Made by a program: the position numbers and the translations under genes
Assembly (NCBI RefSeq): GCF_000023445.1
Contig: NC_012881.1
Span: forward strand, 1,741,501 to 1,805,500
Direction: 5' to 3'
Origin: Maridesulfovibrio salexigens DSM 2638
Lineage (GTDB): Bacteria > Desulfobacterota > Desulfovibrionia > Desulfovibrionales > Desulfovibrionaceae
Length of the DNA: 64,000 nucleotides
Shown: positions 1-9,114 of the stretch, piece by piece
Layout: every line of letters begins with the position of its first letter
Numbering within the stretch: position 1 is the stretch's first letter
The notes under the pieces: generated by a model
The model's database searches: none
Told to the model about the DNA's origin: nothing
What the model saw: only the letters and a program-made list of their open reading frames with translations

Positions 1-725
1 GCCTTGTCAGCCTTGCTGATCAGTTCATGCATTTCAACTTCCACCATACCTTTAAAGCAGGAAATTCCGGCGGAGCAGGTTATTGAAAAAGTTTCATTGC
101 TCCCCGGCTTGGCAAAAGTCAGTCCGCGCACTTTATCCAGCAATCTTTCCAGTAGTTGTTTGGCCTTTACAAGGCCCACACCTGAAAGGATGATTGCGAA
201 TTCTTCTCCTCCGATTCGGGCAACAAGGTCATAGCGGCGTGAGTTCTGAGAAAGGAGATCTGCAAAATCAATTAAGACTTCATCTCCTTTCAGGTGTCCC
301 CACGTATCGTTAATTTTTTTGAAATTATCCAGATCAAGAATAGCCAGAGTAAGAGGAGTCTTGCTCCTTCTAGTCCTTTCAATTTCCTGATCAAGGGTTC
401 TTTCAAAGACCCGTCGGTTGGAGAGTCCTGTAAGAGGATCATGTTCTGTCTTGTAGGAGAGTTCCTGAAGAACAGATTGCACATGGTTAAGATGCGGGGC
501 CATGTTCCGGTCAAGAGGAACGGTCATCCAATCATTTAAACCGTGCCTTTCCGCAAGAATTTCCCAAGCCTTGAGAGTCATGCCCGGACAGAGCCGTAAA
601 ACGGCAAGTCCTTCCGGGCACTCGTGCGTGTGGCAGACTTCTTTTTCATTACAGAATCTGTCTCGCACGGAAATAAGCTCTTCGAGAAGGCTGGCTTCAT
701 TTTCAGCGATGTACTCAGCGCTCAT
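1..725 (-). CDS. GGDEF diguanylate cyclase with Cys/His-rich N-terminus (3' end outside window)
   Basis: Makes cyclic di-GMP from two GTP. About 242 codons are visible and the C-terminus runs off the left edge. The GGDEF domain starts near residue 95 (HDPLTGLSNRR). The active-site loop is GGEEF at about 172-176, and an RxxD inhibitory I-site (RRYD) lies five residues before it, so both catalysis and product inhibition look intact. There is no transmembrane segment. The first 90 residues match no sensor domain I recognise but hold C25, C31, H32, H34, C36 and C46, a spacing that suggests a metal or Fe-S site (inference). The ATG overlaps the end of prfB by 11 bases, so it is translationally coupled as the last gene of corC-lnt-prfB. 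A PilZ receptor gene lies 3.6 kb upstream. Confidence 0.9.
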   Translation of the reverse strand, partial: MSAEYIAENEASLLEELISVRDRFCNEKEVCHTHECPEGLAVLRLCPGMTLKAWEILAERHGLNDWMTVPLDRNMAPHLNHVQSVLQELSYKTEHDPLTGLSNRRVFERTLDQEIERTRRSKTPLTLAILDLDNFKKINDTWGHLKGDEVLIDFADLLSQNSRRYDLVARIGGEEFAIILSGVGLVKAKQLLERLLDKVRGLTFAKPGSNETFSITCSAGISCFKGMVEVEMHELISKADK

Positions 726-1834
726 TTTCTCCGCCGTATGCGTCAAGCATGAATTTCCTGATCAGACCATCGAGTTCACCGTCCAGAACCGCTTCGACAT
801 TTCCGTCTTCGGCTCCGCAGCGATGGTCTTTGACCAGTCGGTAAGGTTGCAGAGTGTATGTCCTGATCTGACTGCCGAATCCGATAGAATCCTTGGTGGC
901 ATAGTCAGCTCTCTTGCTTTCTTCCTGCCTCTTCAGTTCCTGCTCGTAGAGTCGGGACTTGAGGACTTTCATTGCGGTTTCTTTGTTTTTCAGCTGTGAC
1001 TTTTCATTCTGGCACTGAACAACAATATTTGTGGGCAGATGGGTAATGCGTACCGCAGAGTTGGTCTTGTTGACGTGCTGCCCTCCGGGACCGCTGGCCC
1101 TGAAAACGTCAAGCCGGATATCTTCGTCTTTTACTTCAATTTCGATGTCCTGTGAAATTTCAGGATAAACGTCTACTGAAGCAAACGAAGTATGCCTTCT
1201 GCCGGAAGCATCAAAAGGAGAAATACGGATCAAACGATGGATACCGGCTTCACCTTTGAGAAAACCATAGGCGTAAAGTCCTTCAATGCGAAGGGTTACA
1301 CTCTTGATACCTGCTTCATCGTCAGGCTGGTAGTCCAGATAACTGGTTTTCCAGTTCCGTTTGTCTGCCCAGCGAAGATACATGCGCAGGAGCATTTCGG
1401 CCCAATCCTGTGACTCAATTCCACCGGCACCGGGGTGAATCTCAAGAATGGCTGTACTTTTATCTTCCGGCCCGGAAAGCAGGGCGGCAAGCTCAGTCTG
1501 TTCCACAAGCTTGGCAAGCTTTTCAACGTTCTCTGAAAGGGCTTCGAGGATTTCCTGATCCTGATCCTCAGAGGCCATCATCAGCCATTCTTCAACATCG
1601 TCTTTGCTGGAAGTAAGATTGTCGTATGATGTGACTTTTTCTTCCAGCATGGATTTCTCGCGCAGGACCGGAGTCAGTGCGTCCGGTTTATCCCATGCAC
1701 CGGGCTTGCTCAGGTCGTGTTCTATCTCTTCAAGCCTTTCCTTGCTTTGAGCGTGGTCAAAGACGCCCCCAGAGGGATTCATATTTTTGTATGCAGGTTA
1801 AGGCCTTGGATCTGAGGTCTGAAAATTGAAGCAT
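715..1834 (-). CDS. prfB: Peptide chain release factor 2, with programmed +1 frameshift
   Basis: Releases the finished peptide at UGA and UAA. The GGQ loop (SGPGGQHVNKT) and the RF2-type SPF codon-recognition motif (RISPFDASG) are both present. The continuous frame covers only 715-1782 and lacks the usual N-terminus. Upstream, an ATG at 1834 opens a 25-codon frame that ends at TGA 1759-1757 in the context CTC TGG GGG CGT CTT TGA C, the classical prfB shift site. Slipping one base on CTT joins it to the main frame and gives 372 residues, the normal family size. The GGGGG run three bases before CTT is the internal Shine-Dalgarno-like stimulator. AAGGA lies upstream of the ATG. The gene starts 17 bases after lnt. 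Confidence 0.95.
1757..1771 (-). promoter_or_regulatory. prfB programmed +1 frameshift site (autoregulation)
   Basis: On the minus strand the sequence is TGG GGG CGT CTT TGA C. A purine-rich GGGGG tract lies three bases upstream of the slippery CTT, and the zero-frame UGA is codon 26. In the known mechanism, low RF2 lets the ribosome pause at UGA and shift +1, while high RF2 terminates it. This is the same codon position as in Escherichia coli. Spacing and frame were checked by hand. Confidence 0.93.
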
Positions 1835-1851
1835 ATTCTGAAATAATTCCT

Positions 1852-3378
1852 TTATATTTGAATTCCCGTCTGATTTTTACGACGGTTAATAATTATCCAT
1901 ATTAGACCAAGCATGGTCAGCACCTGCGGGGAGATGGTTACTGCTTGGTAGTTTGCATGGTAAAAAGTAGTACCGCTCATCAGTTCGGCTTCTGCAGCCA
2001 CTGCCGCATCTACAAAGAGTCCGGTTGCATGACTGATTCTTCCCAGCGGGTCAATGCAGGCGGATATTCCGGTATTGGTTCCCCGGAGCATATAGCGTCC
2101 CTGTTCCACAGCCCGCATAGTCACCAGATTAAGGTGTTGACGCGGAGCTGATGTGTCTCCGTACCATGCATCATTACTGATGTTTATCAGTATGTTGGCA
2201 CCTTTTTCTACTCTTTCCTGTGCCAGTTCCGGAAAGATACCTTCATAGCAAATGAGCATACCCATAGCAAGGTCGCCGCTTTTAAGCGGAGATGCATCGG
2301 ATCCGGGGATAAAGTCCCCTGCGCCCTGCACCAGTTTGCCTAGCGGCAGATACTCTTTGAAGGGGATGTATTCACCGAAAGGAACCAGATGCGACTTGTC
2401 GTACCAGTCCATGTATTTTTTATCCGGAGAGATAAGATAGGCCCTGTTGTAGAGTGAAAAATCACCTTTGCTATGCAGAATGTAACCGGGTGCGCCTGTA
2501 AGGATCGGGGTTTTGGTTTCGGATGCGAAATTCATAATTTCCGCACGCATTATGCCGCCGTCCTGAAGATAAAAGGGCATGGCGGTTTCCGGCCAGAGCA
2601 CAAGATCGGTTTTATGCATTACCTGCTTGCTTAAGCGGATATATTTTTCGAAAGTTGTTTTTTTATACTTTGCATCCCATTTCTTTGCCTGATCGATATT
2701 ACCTTGAATCAGGCCGATGGAAGTGTCTCCGGTTTTTACCAGATTAGAAAATTGTTCCGGTGTGGTGCGCATGCCGCCGAGGATAATTATCAATGCGACA
2801 ATAGCGATAGTCCATATTTTAGCAGGGTGTGAAATTTTCCAGCACAAGATTGCCGTTGCCACAGATACCAGCAGGCCTGAAAGCCCATATGATCCGATAA
2901 AAGCTGCTCCTTGAATCCATTCCGGCCTGAAAGCCAGAGCGGAGGATAGTGTCATCCACGGGAATCCTGAAAACAGATAGCCCTGTGCTGTTTCCATGCT
3001 GGTCCAGAGTACTCCGCTGAAAATACAGAGCGCAAAGGGAGATAAGCACCGGGCTGCATAGTTCAGTATATAAGTGTAGATGCCGTAGTATGCTCCTATC
3101 AGCATGGCTATCAATATGGGGCATGGAATTGCCAGTGCCCATGAAAGGCCACCATAAACCCCTACGGGATAGGCAATCCAGTACATACAGGCCAAGGCTG
3201 CCAGTGAACCGGCAATCCAGCCCTGCTTCAAGGCTTTGCGTGGGGAAATTCCCGAGAAGGCAATCATTCCCAGAGCCAGCGGAAAAGCAAGAATAGCGGC
3301 AGGGAGATGGAGGAGGGGATTGGCATAGCCAAGCCCCGCAGACAGCATTGCAATAAGAAGAGGAACAGCTGGGTGCAT
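1852..3378 (-). CDS. lnt: Apolipoprotein N-acyltransferase
   Basis: Adds the third acyl chain to the N-terminal cysteine of lipoproteins in the inner membrane. The protein has 508 residues. About six hydrophobic segments fill roughly residues 1-200, and a nitrilase-like domain spans about 220-470. The catalytic Glu-Lys-Cys set is visible: E264 in LWPETAMPF, K328 in WYDKSHLVPFGEY and C377 in LICYEGIFPE, against E267/K335/C387 in E. coli. One base separates it from the upstream corC-type gene, the same order as ybeX-lnt in enterobacteria. It is followed by prfB. Confidence 0.95.
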   Translation of the reverse strand: MHPAVPLLIAMLSAGLGYANPLLHLPAAILAFPLALGMIAFSGISPRKALKQGWIAGSLAALACMYWIAYPVGVYGGLSWALAIPCPILIAMLIGAYYGIYTYILNYAARCLSPFALCIFSGVLWTSMETAQGYLFSGFPWMTLSSALAFRPEWIQGAAFIGSYGLSGLLVSVATAILCWKISHPAKIWTIAIVALIIILGGMRTTPEQFSNLVKTGDTSIGLIQGNIDQAKKWDAKYKKTTFEKYIRLSKQVMHKTDLVLWPETAMPFYLQDGGIMRAEIMNFASETKTPILTGAPGYILHSKGDFSLYNRAYLISPDKKYMDWYDKSHLVPFGEYIPFKEYLPLGKLVQGAGDFIPGSDASPLKSGDLAMGMLICYEGIFPELAQERVEKGANILINISNDAWYGDTSAPRQHLNLVTMRAVEQGRYMLRGTNTGISACIDPLGRISHATGLFVDAAVAAEAELMSGTTFYHANYQAVTISPQVLTMLGLIWIIINRRKNQTGIQI

Positions 3379-3379
3379 T

Positions 3380-4240
3380 CTAGTTACCGGTTGGCGGGTC
3401 TATCAGGATTGAAATTATCTGCTTGGCATCACCTTCATGGACGGTAAATTTATAGCCAGAAATATTGATGAATTCTCCTACGTGGGGAATTCTTCCTGTC
3501 AATTCAGATATGTATCCACCAATTGATTCAACATGTTCTGAGTCCAGGCTTAAGTTGAGTCTTTCGGATACTTCGGTAAGCGGAACCCTGCCGGAGATGA
3601 GGAATTTGCCGTTCTCCAATTCATTAAAGTCAGAGGGACGGTCAGCATCATGTTCGTCTGAAATGTCACCTACAATTTCTTCAAGAACATCTTCCATGGT
3701 GATCAACCCTGAGGTTCCACCATATTCATCCTGCAGGATAGCCAAGTGTATACGTCCGGTTTGAAATTCCGTAAGCAGTGTCTTTACTTTTATGTGTTCA
3801 GACGCAAAGAAAGGCTTCCGCATTATGTCTTCAAGCGGTGTATCGGTCTTCCCTCTAAGTAAAGGGGCTATGATATCTTTGGCGTGGAGAATCCCCACGA
3901 TGCGGTCTTTGGTCTCTTTAAATACCGGAATACGTGAATGCCCGTGTTCAATGATTTCTTCGGCAACATCAGACAGGCTGCTGCTTACTTCAACGCCGAT
4001 CATATCTGTTCGGGGAATCATTATTTCATGGGCTTCGGTGTCCTTGAGTTCAAGAACATTGAGCAGCATGGAAACGACTTCTTCTTTGATTTCGCCGTCT
4101 TCACTTGCTTCGAGGATGTGCTCTTCAAGGGGAGAGTCTGATTTTTTGAAAATATTGACCATTTTGGCCCACAATCGGCCTTCAGAACCGTCGTCCAATT
4201 CAATTCTCCTTTTTGCGGTTGTTCCAATTTTAATACGCAA
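3380..4240 (-). CDS. CorC/HlyC-family CBS-domain protein
   Basis: A cytosolic CBS-pair protein of the CorC (YbeX) family, linked in other bacteria to magnesium/cobalt efflux and, more recently, to ribosome maturation. It has 286 residues. A tandem CBS pair spans about 70-195 (IMIPRTDMIGVEV ... DEYGGTSGLITMEDVLEEI), followed by the CorC_HlyC transporter-associated domain at about 205-284 (VPLTEVSERLNL, ESIGGYISELTGRIP). There is no membrane segment, which fits YbeX/CorC rather than the larger membrane forms. It is the first gene of the run leading to lnt, prfB and the diguanylate cyclase. A possible promoter lies just upstream. Confidence 0.9.
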   Translation of the reverse strand: MRIKIGTTAKRRIELDDGSEGRLWAKMVNIFKKSDSPLEEHILEASEDGEIKEEVVSMLLNVLELKDTEAHEIMIPRTDMIGVEVSSSLSDVAEEIIEHGHSRIPVFKETKDRIVGILHAKDIIAPLLRGKTDTPLEDIMRKPFFASEHIKVKTLLTEFQTGRIHLAILQDEYGGTSGLITMEDVLEEIVGDISDEHDADRPSDFNELENGKFLISGRVPLTEVSERLNLSLDSEHVESIGGYISELTGRIPHVGEFINISGYKFTVHEGDAKQIISILIDPPTGN

Positions 4241-4261
4241 ATATAAATCAGGTTTATGTTT

Positions 4262-4292
4262 ATATCTACTTATTATGTGCTATCCGTGTCAA
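4262..4292 (-). promoter_or_regulatory. Candidate sigma-70 promoter for corC-lnt-prfB
   Basis: On the minus strand TTGACA (4292-4287) is followed after 18 bases by TAGATA. The -35 is perfect and the -10 is mediocre. The site lies between the PilZ gene stop and the corC-type start. Confidence 0.4.
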
Positions 4293-4301
4293 CAAGCTTA
4301 A

Positions 4302-5336
4302 TTACTCGTTACCTTCACGGTAAAGTTCAAGATAAAGATTATAGGTCCAGTCATCCATTTCCGGGCAACCGTTTTGATCTACTTTTTCCCATTTGGGCTT
4401 TTTCGTGTCTTCGTCAAATCCCATGAATTTTGATTCAAAGGAAAGTCCAAGCTGTGCCCGCCCTTGAGTAGGGTCGATGAATATTCGTCTGACTTTAGTA
4501 ACAAAAAGATGGCGGACAATTCCTTTATCACCGAAATCCACAAGGCTAAGCAGGACGAGAAAGTTATGTCCCTTATTCAGCTTGAATCGTGCGGCCCGCT
4601 TGTTTGTCATATGCGTAAGTTCAAGCGAAAGGCCACCGCCAGAGATGTCTGAAAGAAATACTTTAGAGTCTTTCCCCCCCATGTGACCGGGAGCGTATTC
4701 ACCGTTTGTGGCGATAAATTTAAGACCTGCGTTTAATCCCTGCTTAGTATCAGGGATTATGTTTGCATAATCGTAGTGCCGTGAGGGGGGGGAAACTCGT
4801 AGAAATTCCCGTTTCTGGGTCTGCTCAATATGGTCAGGTAAAGCAACGTACAAGTTGAAGTACTGTGATCCCTTAGTTTTTACCTCGGTAATAATCGATG
4901 TAAAATTATAAAAGATTACCATTCCAGCCTGTTTTGCAGGGACATGGAAAAATCCAGTTACCTCGCGACCCAGCCATGATTTACCAACATTTCCGTTGGC
5001 AGGCATTTCAAGGACGAGATGATCGGCTATGTCGTCAATTGAGCAGGCAACAGTTCGCCTTTTTTCAGACGTGGAGTGAAAACTGAGATCAATCTTTGAA
5101 CGGTATACAAGGGCCGTTTCAAATATTGTATCAAGTTGTTCTTTGTCGGTGATCCAACTGCTAGGAACTACTTTGAGCTTTTTTTTCAATTCCCTGTTGT
5201 TGTACCAAAGCACTGCAGCAACAATGGCAATAAGACAGAACCCCACCACAATCAGCATATTGACTGTCTGGGGAGGGAGTCCCGTCTCTCCGAATCCTCG
5301 CAGGGTCTTGTATAAGAATTCCTGATCTACTGCCAT
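4302..5336 (-). CDS. YcgR-like PilZ protein, membrane anchored
   Basis: A probable c-di-GMP receptor of 344 residues. One transmembrane segment lies at about 25-44 (MLIVVGFCLIAIVAAVLW). A YcgR-N-like region at about 65-165 precedes a PilZ domain. Both halves of the c-di-GMP motif are present: RxxxR at R176-R180 (QKREFLRV) and DxSxxG at D230 (SDISGGGLSL). In known YcgR proteins this couples c-di-GMP to flagellar or envelope behaviour. The target here is unknown. No flagellar genes are nearby apart from a FlxA-like protein 7 kb away. It is transcribed alone, and the next unit has its own promoter candidate. Confidence 0.85.
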   Translation of the reverse strand: MAVDQEFLYKTLRGFGETGLPPQTVNMLIVVGFCLIAIVAAVLWYNNRELKKKLKVVPSSWITDKEQLDTIFETALVYRSKIDLSFHSTSEKRRTVACSIDDIADHLVLEMPANGNVGKSWLGREVTGFFHVPAKQAGMVIFYNFTSIITEVKTKGSQYFNLYVALPDHIEQTQKREFLRVSPPSRHYDYANIIPDTKQGLNAGLKFIATNGEYAPGHMGGKDSKVFLSDISGGGLSLELTHMTNKRAARFKLNKGHNFLVLLSLVDFGDKGIVRHLFVTKVRRIFIDPTQGRAQLGLSFESKFMGFDEDTKKPKWEKVDQNGCPEMDDWTYNLYLELYREGNE

Positions 5337-5431
5337 CTGTCAGCCTTGTCTAAATGTTAAAGCTCTTTGTTTACTTATACTTATTTTTTATTATTTTGAA
5401 AAGTAAATGCTTTAACCAACAGGCCTAATAA

Positions 5432-7315
5432 TTAAATGGCGCCGATTTTTTTTAGGTGAATCTCAATTGAAGATACCGCAGCCGGAGTAATCCCGGAAAT
5501 TCTGCTGGCCTGTCCGAGAGTAAGAGGACGGACCTCTGTGAGTTTTTCAACTGCTTCACGGGTCAGTCCTGCTACTGCGGAGTAATCAATATCTTCAGGC
5601 AGTGATACGGATTCCATTTTGCGGAATTTATCAACCAGCTCCTGCTGACGAACAAGGTAGCCCTCATATTTAATCTGGGTTTCCGCTTCTGCTATGATGT
5701 CGTCTGCATAGTTTTCAATCTCAGGCTTGAAATGGATCATATCTGTGATTGAAAGTTCCGGCTGGCGCAGCACTGCCGCAAGGGGCACAGATTTGTTAGG
5801 AACTGTCCCGCCGATCTTGGTGATTATTTCACGGGTCGGCTGATCCGGTTTGATCTGGGTGGAGTTCATCATAGCCAGAACTTCATCAAGTCCTTTTTTC
5901 TTGGCGGAATAAAGCGCCCAGTGGTCATCTTTGACCAGTCCAAGTTCTCGGCCGATTTCTGTAAGGCGCAGGTCTGCGTTACCTTCACGAAGCAGCAGTC
6001 TGTATTCCGCACGGGAAGTGAACATGCGGTATGGCTCAAGTGTTCCCTTGGTGACGAGGTCGTCAACCAGAACGGCAATGTATGCCTGATCGCGGGAAAG
6101 CAGGAAGGGGTCGCGTCCGGTCAGTTTGCAGAATGCGTTGCAGGCTGCCCAGAGTCCCTGTGCTGCAGCTTCTTCGTAACCGGAAGTCCCGTTGATCTGG
6201 CCTGCCAGATAGAGGCCGGGAAGAACCTTGGTTTCAAGGGTCGGCAATAACTGGGTAGGCGGTACGAAATCGTATTCAATGGCGTAGCCCGGGCGGACAA
6301 TCTGAGCCTGCTCCAAACCTTCGATGGAATGTATCATGCGTTTTTGTACATCCAGCGGAAGGCTGGTGGGGATGCCGCTTGGGTATACCTCCGGGCTGTC
6401 GTAGCCTTCGGGCTCAAGAAAAATCTGGTGACGGTCCTTCTCAGGAAATCTGGCAACCTTATCTTCAATAGAAGGGCAGTAACGTGCTCCGGTTCCTTTG
6501 ATCACTCCGGTGAACATGGGAGAGCGTTCAAAGCCGCTGCGGATGGCTTCGTGTGCCTTTTCATTGGTATAAGTGATATGGCAGCTTACCTGAGGCAGGC
6601 TGATTTCCTTGGTACGGAAACTGAACGGTTGTGGCGGATCATCACCGCGCTGTTCTTCCAGCTTGTCGTAATCAATGGAATCTTTGAGCAGGCGGGGAGT
6701 GGTTCCGGTTTTGAGCCTTCCAAGTGTCAGGCCCGCATCCTTAAGGCTTTTGGACATACCTACTGAAGCCGGATCGCCCATACGTCCGCCGCTGAAATTT
6801 TCCAGTCCGATATGCATTAATCCTTGTAAAAAAGTCCCTGTGGTCAGCATTACCGAGCGGGCATGGAATTTTTCTCCGATCTGGGTCACAACGCCCGCAG
6901 CCTTGCCGTCTTCAACGATCAGGGATTCCGCCATAGCCTGCCGGACCCAGAGGTTGTCCTGTGAAAAGATATCCTTCTGGACCACTCGCATGTACTCATT
7001 GCGGTCCATCTGTGCACGGCTGGCGCGTACAGCAGGTCCTTTGCGGGTATTCAGGATACGGAACTGGATTCCGGCTTTGTCAGACCAGATGCCCATGCAG
7101 CCACCCAGTGCATCAATTTCCTTGACCATGTGCCCCTTGGCAAGCCCGCCGATGGCAGGGTTGCATGACAAATGACCGATACGATCCACATTGATGGTCA
7201 AAAGCAGGGTTTTCAGGCCAAGGTTTGCGGCAGCCATAGCTGCTTCGCAACCAGCATGGCCCGCACCTGCGACAATAAGGTCGAATTTTTCCGGCGGCGG
7301 CTGTTTTCTGATCAT
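5432..7315 (-). CDS. mnmG: tRNA uridine-5-carboxymethylaminomethyl modification enzyme MnmG
   Basis: With MnmE it modifies the wobble uridine of tRNAs reading NNA/NNG codons. The protein has 627 residues, the family length. The N-terminal FAD-binding motif is VAGAGHAGCEAA (about 15-26). The family signatures GGLAKGHMVKEIDALGG and GPAVRASRAQMDRNEY follow, and the second GidA signature includes GQINGTSGYEEAAAQG. The C-terminal helical domain (GLTREAVEKLTEVRPLTLGQ) is intact. It starts 17 bases downstream of the M20 peptidase gene. mnmE is not in the window. Confidence 0.97.
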   Translation of the reverse strand: MIRKQPPPEKFDLIVAGAGHAGCEAAMAAANLGLKTLLLTINVDRIGHLSCNPAIGGLAKGHMVKEIDALGGCMGIWSDKAGIQFRILNTRKGPAVRASRAQMDRNEYMRVVQKDIFSQDNLWVRQAMAESLIVEDGKAAGVVTQIGEKFHARSVMLTTGTFLQGLMHIGLENFSGGRMGDPASVGMSKSLKDAGLTLGRLKTGTTPRLLKDSIDYDKLEEQRGDDPPQPFSFRTKEISLPQVSCHITYTNEKAHEAIRSGFERSPMFTGVIKGTGARYCPSIEDKVARFPEKDRHQIFLEPEGYDSPEVYPSGIPTSLPLDVQKRMIHSIEGLEQAQIVRPGYAIEYDFVPPTQLLPTLETKVLPGLYLAGQINGTSGYEEAAAQGLWAACNAFCKLTGRDPFLLSRDQAYIAVLVDDLVTKGTLEPYRMFTSRAEYRLLLREGNADLRLTEIGRELGLVKDDHWALYSAKKKGLDEVLAMMNSTQIKPDQPTREIITKIGGTVPNKSVPLAAVLRQPELSITDMIHFKPEIENYADDIIAEAETQIKYEGYLVRQQELVDKFRKMESVSLPEDIDYSAVAGLTREAVEKLTEVRPLTLGQASRISGITPAAVSSIEIHLKKIGAI

Positions 7316-7332
7316 GATATTAACTTACTTTG

Positions 7333-8553
7333 CTAGAAAGGCAGAAGTGCCATTACTTTCGCATCATTGAGAGTGTTGCTGATGGAACCTTTTTCATTGG
7401 GCTGGTGGGCCTGATGCAGCAGGGTGGACCAGACAACTGTCTGGTAGCCGCGCTCGCGCAGGTGGGCAGCAACTGTTCCGCCGCCGATTCCGCCGGCTCT
7501 GGCATCAACGCCATAAACTTCCTTAACGGCATCGACAACTTTTTCCACGATCTCGGCATCAGCCGGGGTAGGCGGTGCAGCCTGACTTTCGCTTTCAACT
7601 TCCACTGTGACTTTTACGCCGTACTCTTCGGCAACGTAAAGACCCATGCCTTTGACCTGATCAATTACTTCTTTCAGGTCGTAAGTGGGCAGCACACGGC
7701 AGTCGATGTAGAAAACATCTTTGCCCGGAATGGTGTTGATGTTCTCAACGTTGGCCTCTTTTTTAGTAGGCTCGAAAGTGGAGAAGGGCGGGGAGAAAAG
7801 TTCGTCTTCTTCATCAAAATGATATTTCAGTTCCGGCACTTCCATGATCATTGCGGCAGCAGCTACAAGAGAGTTCACACCCTGTTCGGGAGTGGATGCG
7901 TGGCACTGTTTGCCTTCCACTGTCACCTTGAACCATACGGATGATTTTTCCGCAATTTCAACCAGTGCTGAATCCGGTTCGCCGGAATCAGGAACGAGGA
8001 AAAGGTCGTTTTTCTTGAACAGGTCTTCGTGTTCTTTGACGATGTATTCAAGGCCGTAATGAGAACCTGTTTCTTCATCGGAAACGAAGATGAGTCCGAT
8101 ATTGATACCCGGGGTCAGACCGGAATCAAGCAGGGCTTTTGCAGCAATAACGGAACTCACCAAACCCTGATGGTTGTCTTCCACACCGCGCCCGTAAATT
8201 GTGTCACCATCCTGTACCATTTTAAACGGATCAGTATCCCAGAGGCTGAGATCTCCTACAGGAACAACATCCATATGGGAAATGATCCAGAGGGTTCTGG
8301 AACGATCCTGACCGGGAATTACAGTAACCAGATTGGGTCTGTAACCGCACTCAACTCTATCATCCGGCGCATTGTATGATTTGACTTCGCCGAATCCGTT
8401 TTCTTTAAGGTATTCGGTCAGGAAGTCCGCTTTGGCCTTTTCCCCGGTTCCATTGTTGGTGGGACCTATGGCAGGAATGGCAACCAGCTTGGCGTGGAGG
8501 TCGAGAGCTGCGTCTTTCATGTCGTCAATTTTTGAAAGAAGCTGAGTAGGCAT
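7333..8553 (-). CDS. M20-family metallopeptidase/deacylase
   Basis: A 406-residue zinc hydrolase of the M20 family (the dipeptidase, DapE and ArgE group). Metal and catalytic motifs are complete: H93-x-D95 in ISHMDVVPVG, D126 in GVEDNHQG, the catalytic/metal pair E160-E161 in SDEETG, a metal-ligand-type VPDSGEP, and a C-terminal histidine in LLHQAHQPNEK. A lid/dimerisation insert lies at about 195-310. The substrate cannot be read from sequence. Some relatives carry a misleading label (diaminopimelate aminotransferase), and nothing here supports an aminotransferase. It is cotranscribed with mnmG. Confidence 0.85.
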   Translation of the reverse strand: MPTQLLSKIDDMKDAALDLHAKLVAIPAIGPTNNGTGEKAKADFLTEYLKENGFGEVKSYNAPDDRVECGYRPNLVTVIPGQDRSRTLWIISHMDVVPVGDLSLWDTDPFKMVQDGDTIYGRGVEDNHQGLVSSVIAAKALLDSGLTPGINIGLIFVSDEETGSHYGLEYIVKEHEDLFKKNDLFLVPDSGEPDSALVEIAEKSSVWFKVTVEGKQCHASTPEQGVNSLVAAAAMIMEVPELKYHFDEEDELFSPPFSTFEPTKKEANVENINTIPGKDVFYIDCRVLPTYDLKEVIDQVKGMGLYVAEEYGVKVTVEVESESQAAPPTPADAEIVEKVVDAVKEVYGVDARAGGIGGGTVAAHLRERGYQTVVWSTLLHQAHQPNEKGSISNTLNDAKVMALLPF

Positions 8554-8626
8554 TGGTATTTCTCCGGTTATGCATCAGATACAGGGTTATTAGAAATTCG
8601 GTCATGTTCAGGCGTACCAAAGAGAA

Positions 8627-8647
8627 GAGCCGGAACAAGTCCGGCTC
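8627..8647 (-). terminator. Hairpin downstream of the PxxKW gene
   Basis: A perfect 8-bp stem, GAGCCGGA/TCCGGCTC, with a 5-base loop. On the minus strand it is followed by TTCTCTTT, a weak U-tract. The rest of 8554-8823 shows no coding sequence that I can support. Confidence 0.6.
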
Positions 8648-8823
8648 CCATGATACACGAAATGAATCGGTTGAAAAACACTCGTGAGAATGTTCTTCAG
8701 GTAATATGCAGTTAACGACTTGCCTGAAAAGACAGTGTTCGCTTGTAACTGGCATCGCAACCACAAAATAGGGGAAAACCCATTTTATGATCGAAATTAA
8801 TAAATAATTTTGCTGATGCTCTA

Positions 8824-9114
8824 CTAGCGACCGCGTGCAGCACGCTTGGATGCTTTAAGCGGGTTAACTTTAACTTTACCTTCTTTGTCAACACCGGCAC
8901 GCACGTGAGTTGCGAAGTTACATACGCTGTGGGACCACTTTTTAGCGGGCTGAGCGTAGCTGGGGCAGTAGTTTTTACCTTCGAAATCAACTGCGCGTTC
9001 ACAACCGTCACACTGTTCAACAACGGTTTCGAGAATTACGCCTTTGTAGGAAAGACCTTCAGCAGTCATTTCTGCACCTTCGAGTGCGTGTACTCTTGCA
9101 TTCTTTTTAGCCAT
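8824..9114 (-). CDS. PxxKW family small cysteine-rich protein
   Basis: A 96-residue protein with five cysteines (CDGCERAVDF, NYCPSYAQPAKKW, SVCNFATH) and the PAKKW motif that names the family, which I recall chiefly from sulfate-reducing deltaproteobacteria. The spacing suggests a small metal-binding fold. The function is unknown. I chose the ATG at 9114 because AGGAGG lies ten bases upstream; an in-frame start at 9150 has no such site. The C-terminus is basic (KASKRAARGR). It is a monocistronic unit with a hairpin 180 bases downstream. Confidence 0.85.
   Translation of the reverse strand: MAKKNARVHALEGAEMTAEGLSYKGVILETVVEQCDGCERAVDFEGKNYCPSYAQPAKKWSHSVCNFATHVRAGVDKEGKVKVNPLKASKRAARGR

Noticed and set aside
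502-999. A 165-codon plus-strand frame over prfB and the cyclase
   Set aside because: It overlaps two well-supported minus-strand genes and shows no motif.
6329-6766. Plus-strand frame inside mnmG
   Set aside because: Shadow of a conserved gene with family-wide identity.
7333-8553. Annotation as diaminopimelate aminotransferase
   Set aside because: The motifs are those of an M20 zinc hydrolase; there is no PLP lysine context.
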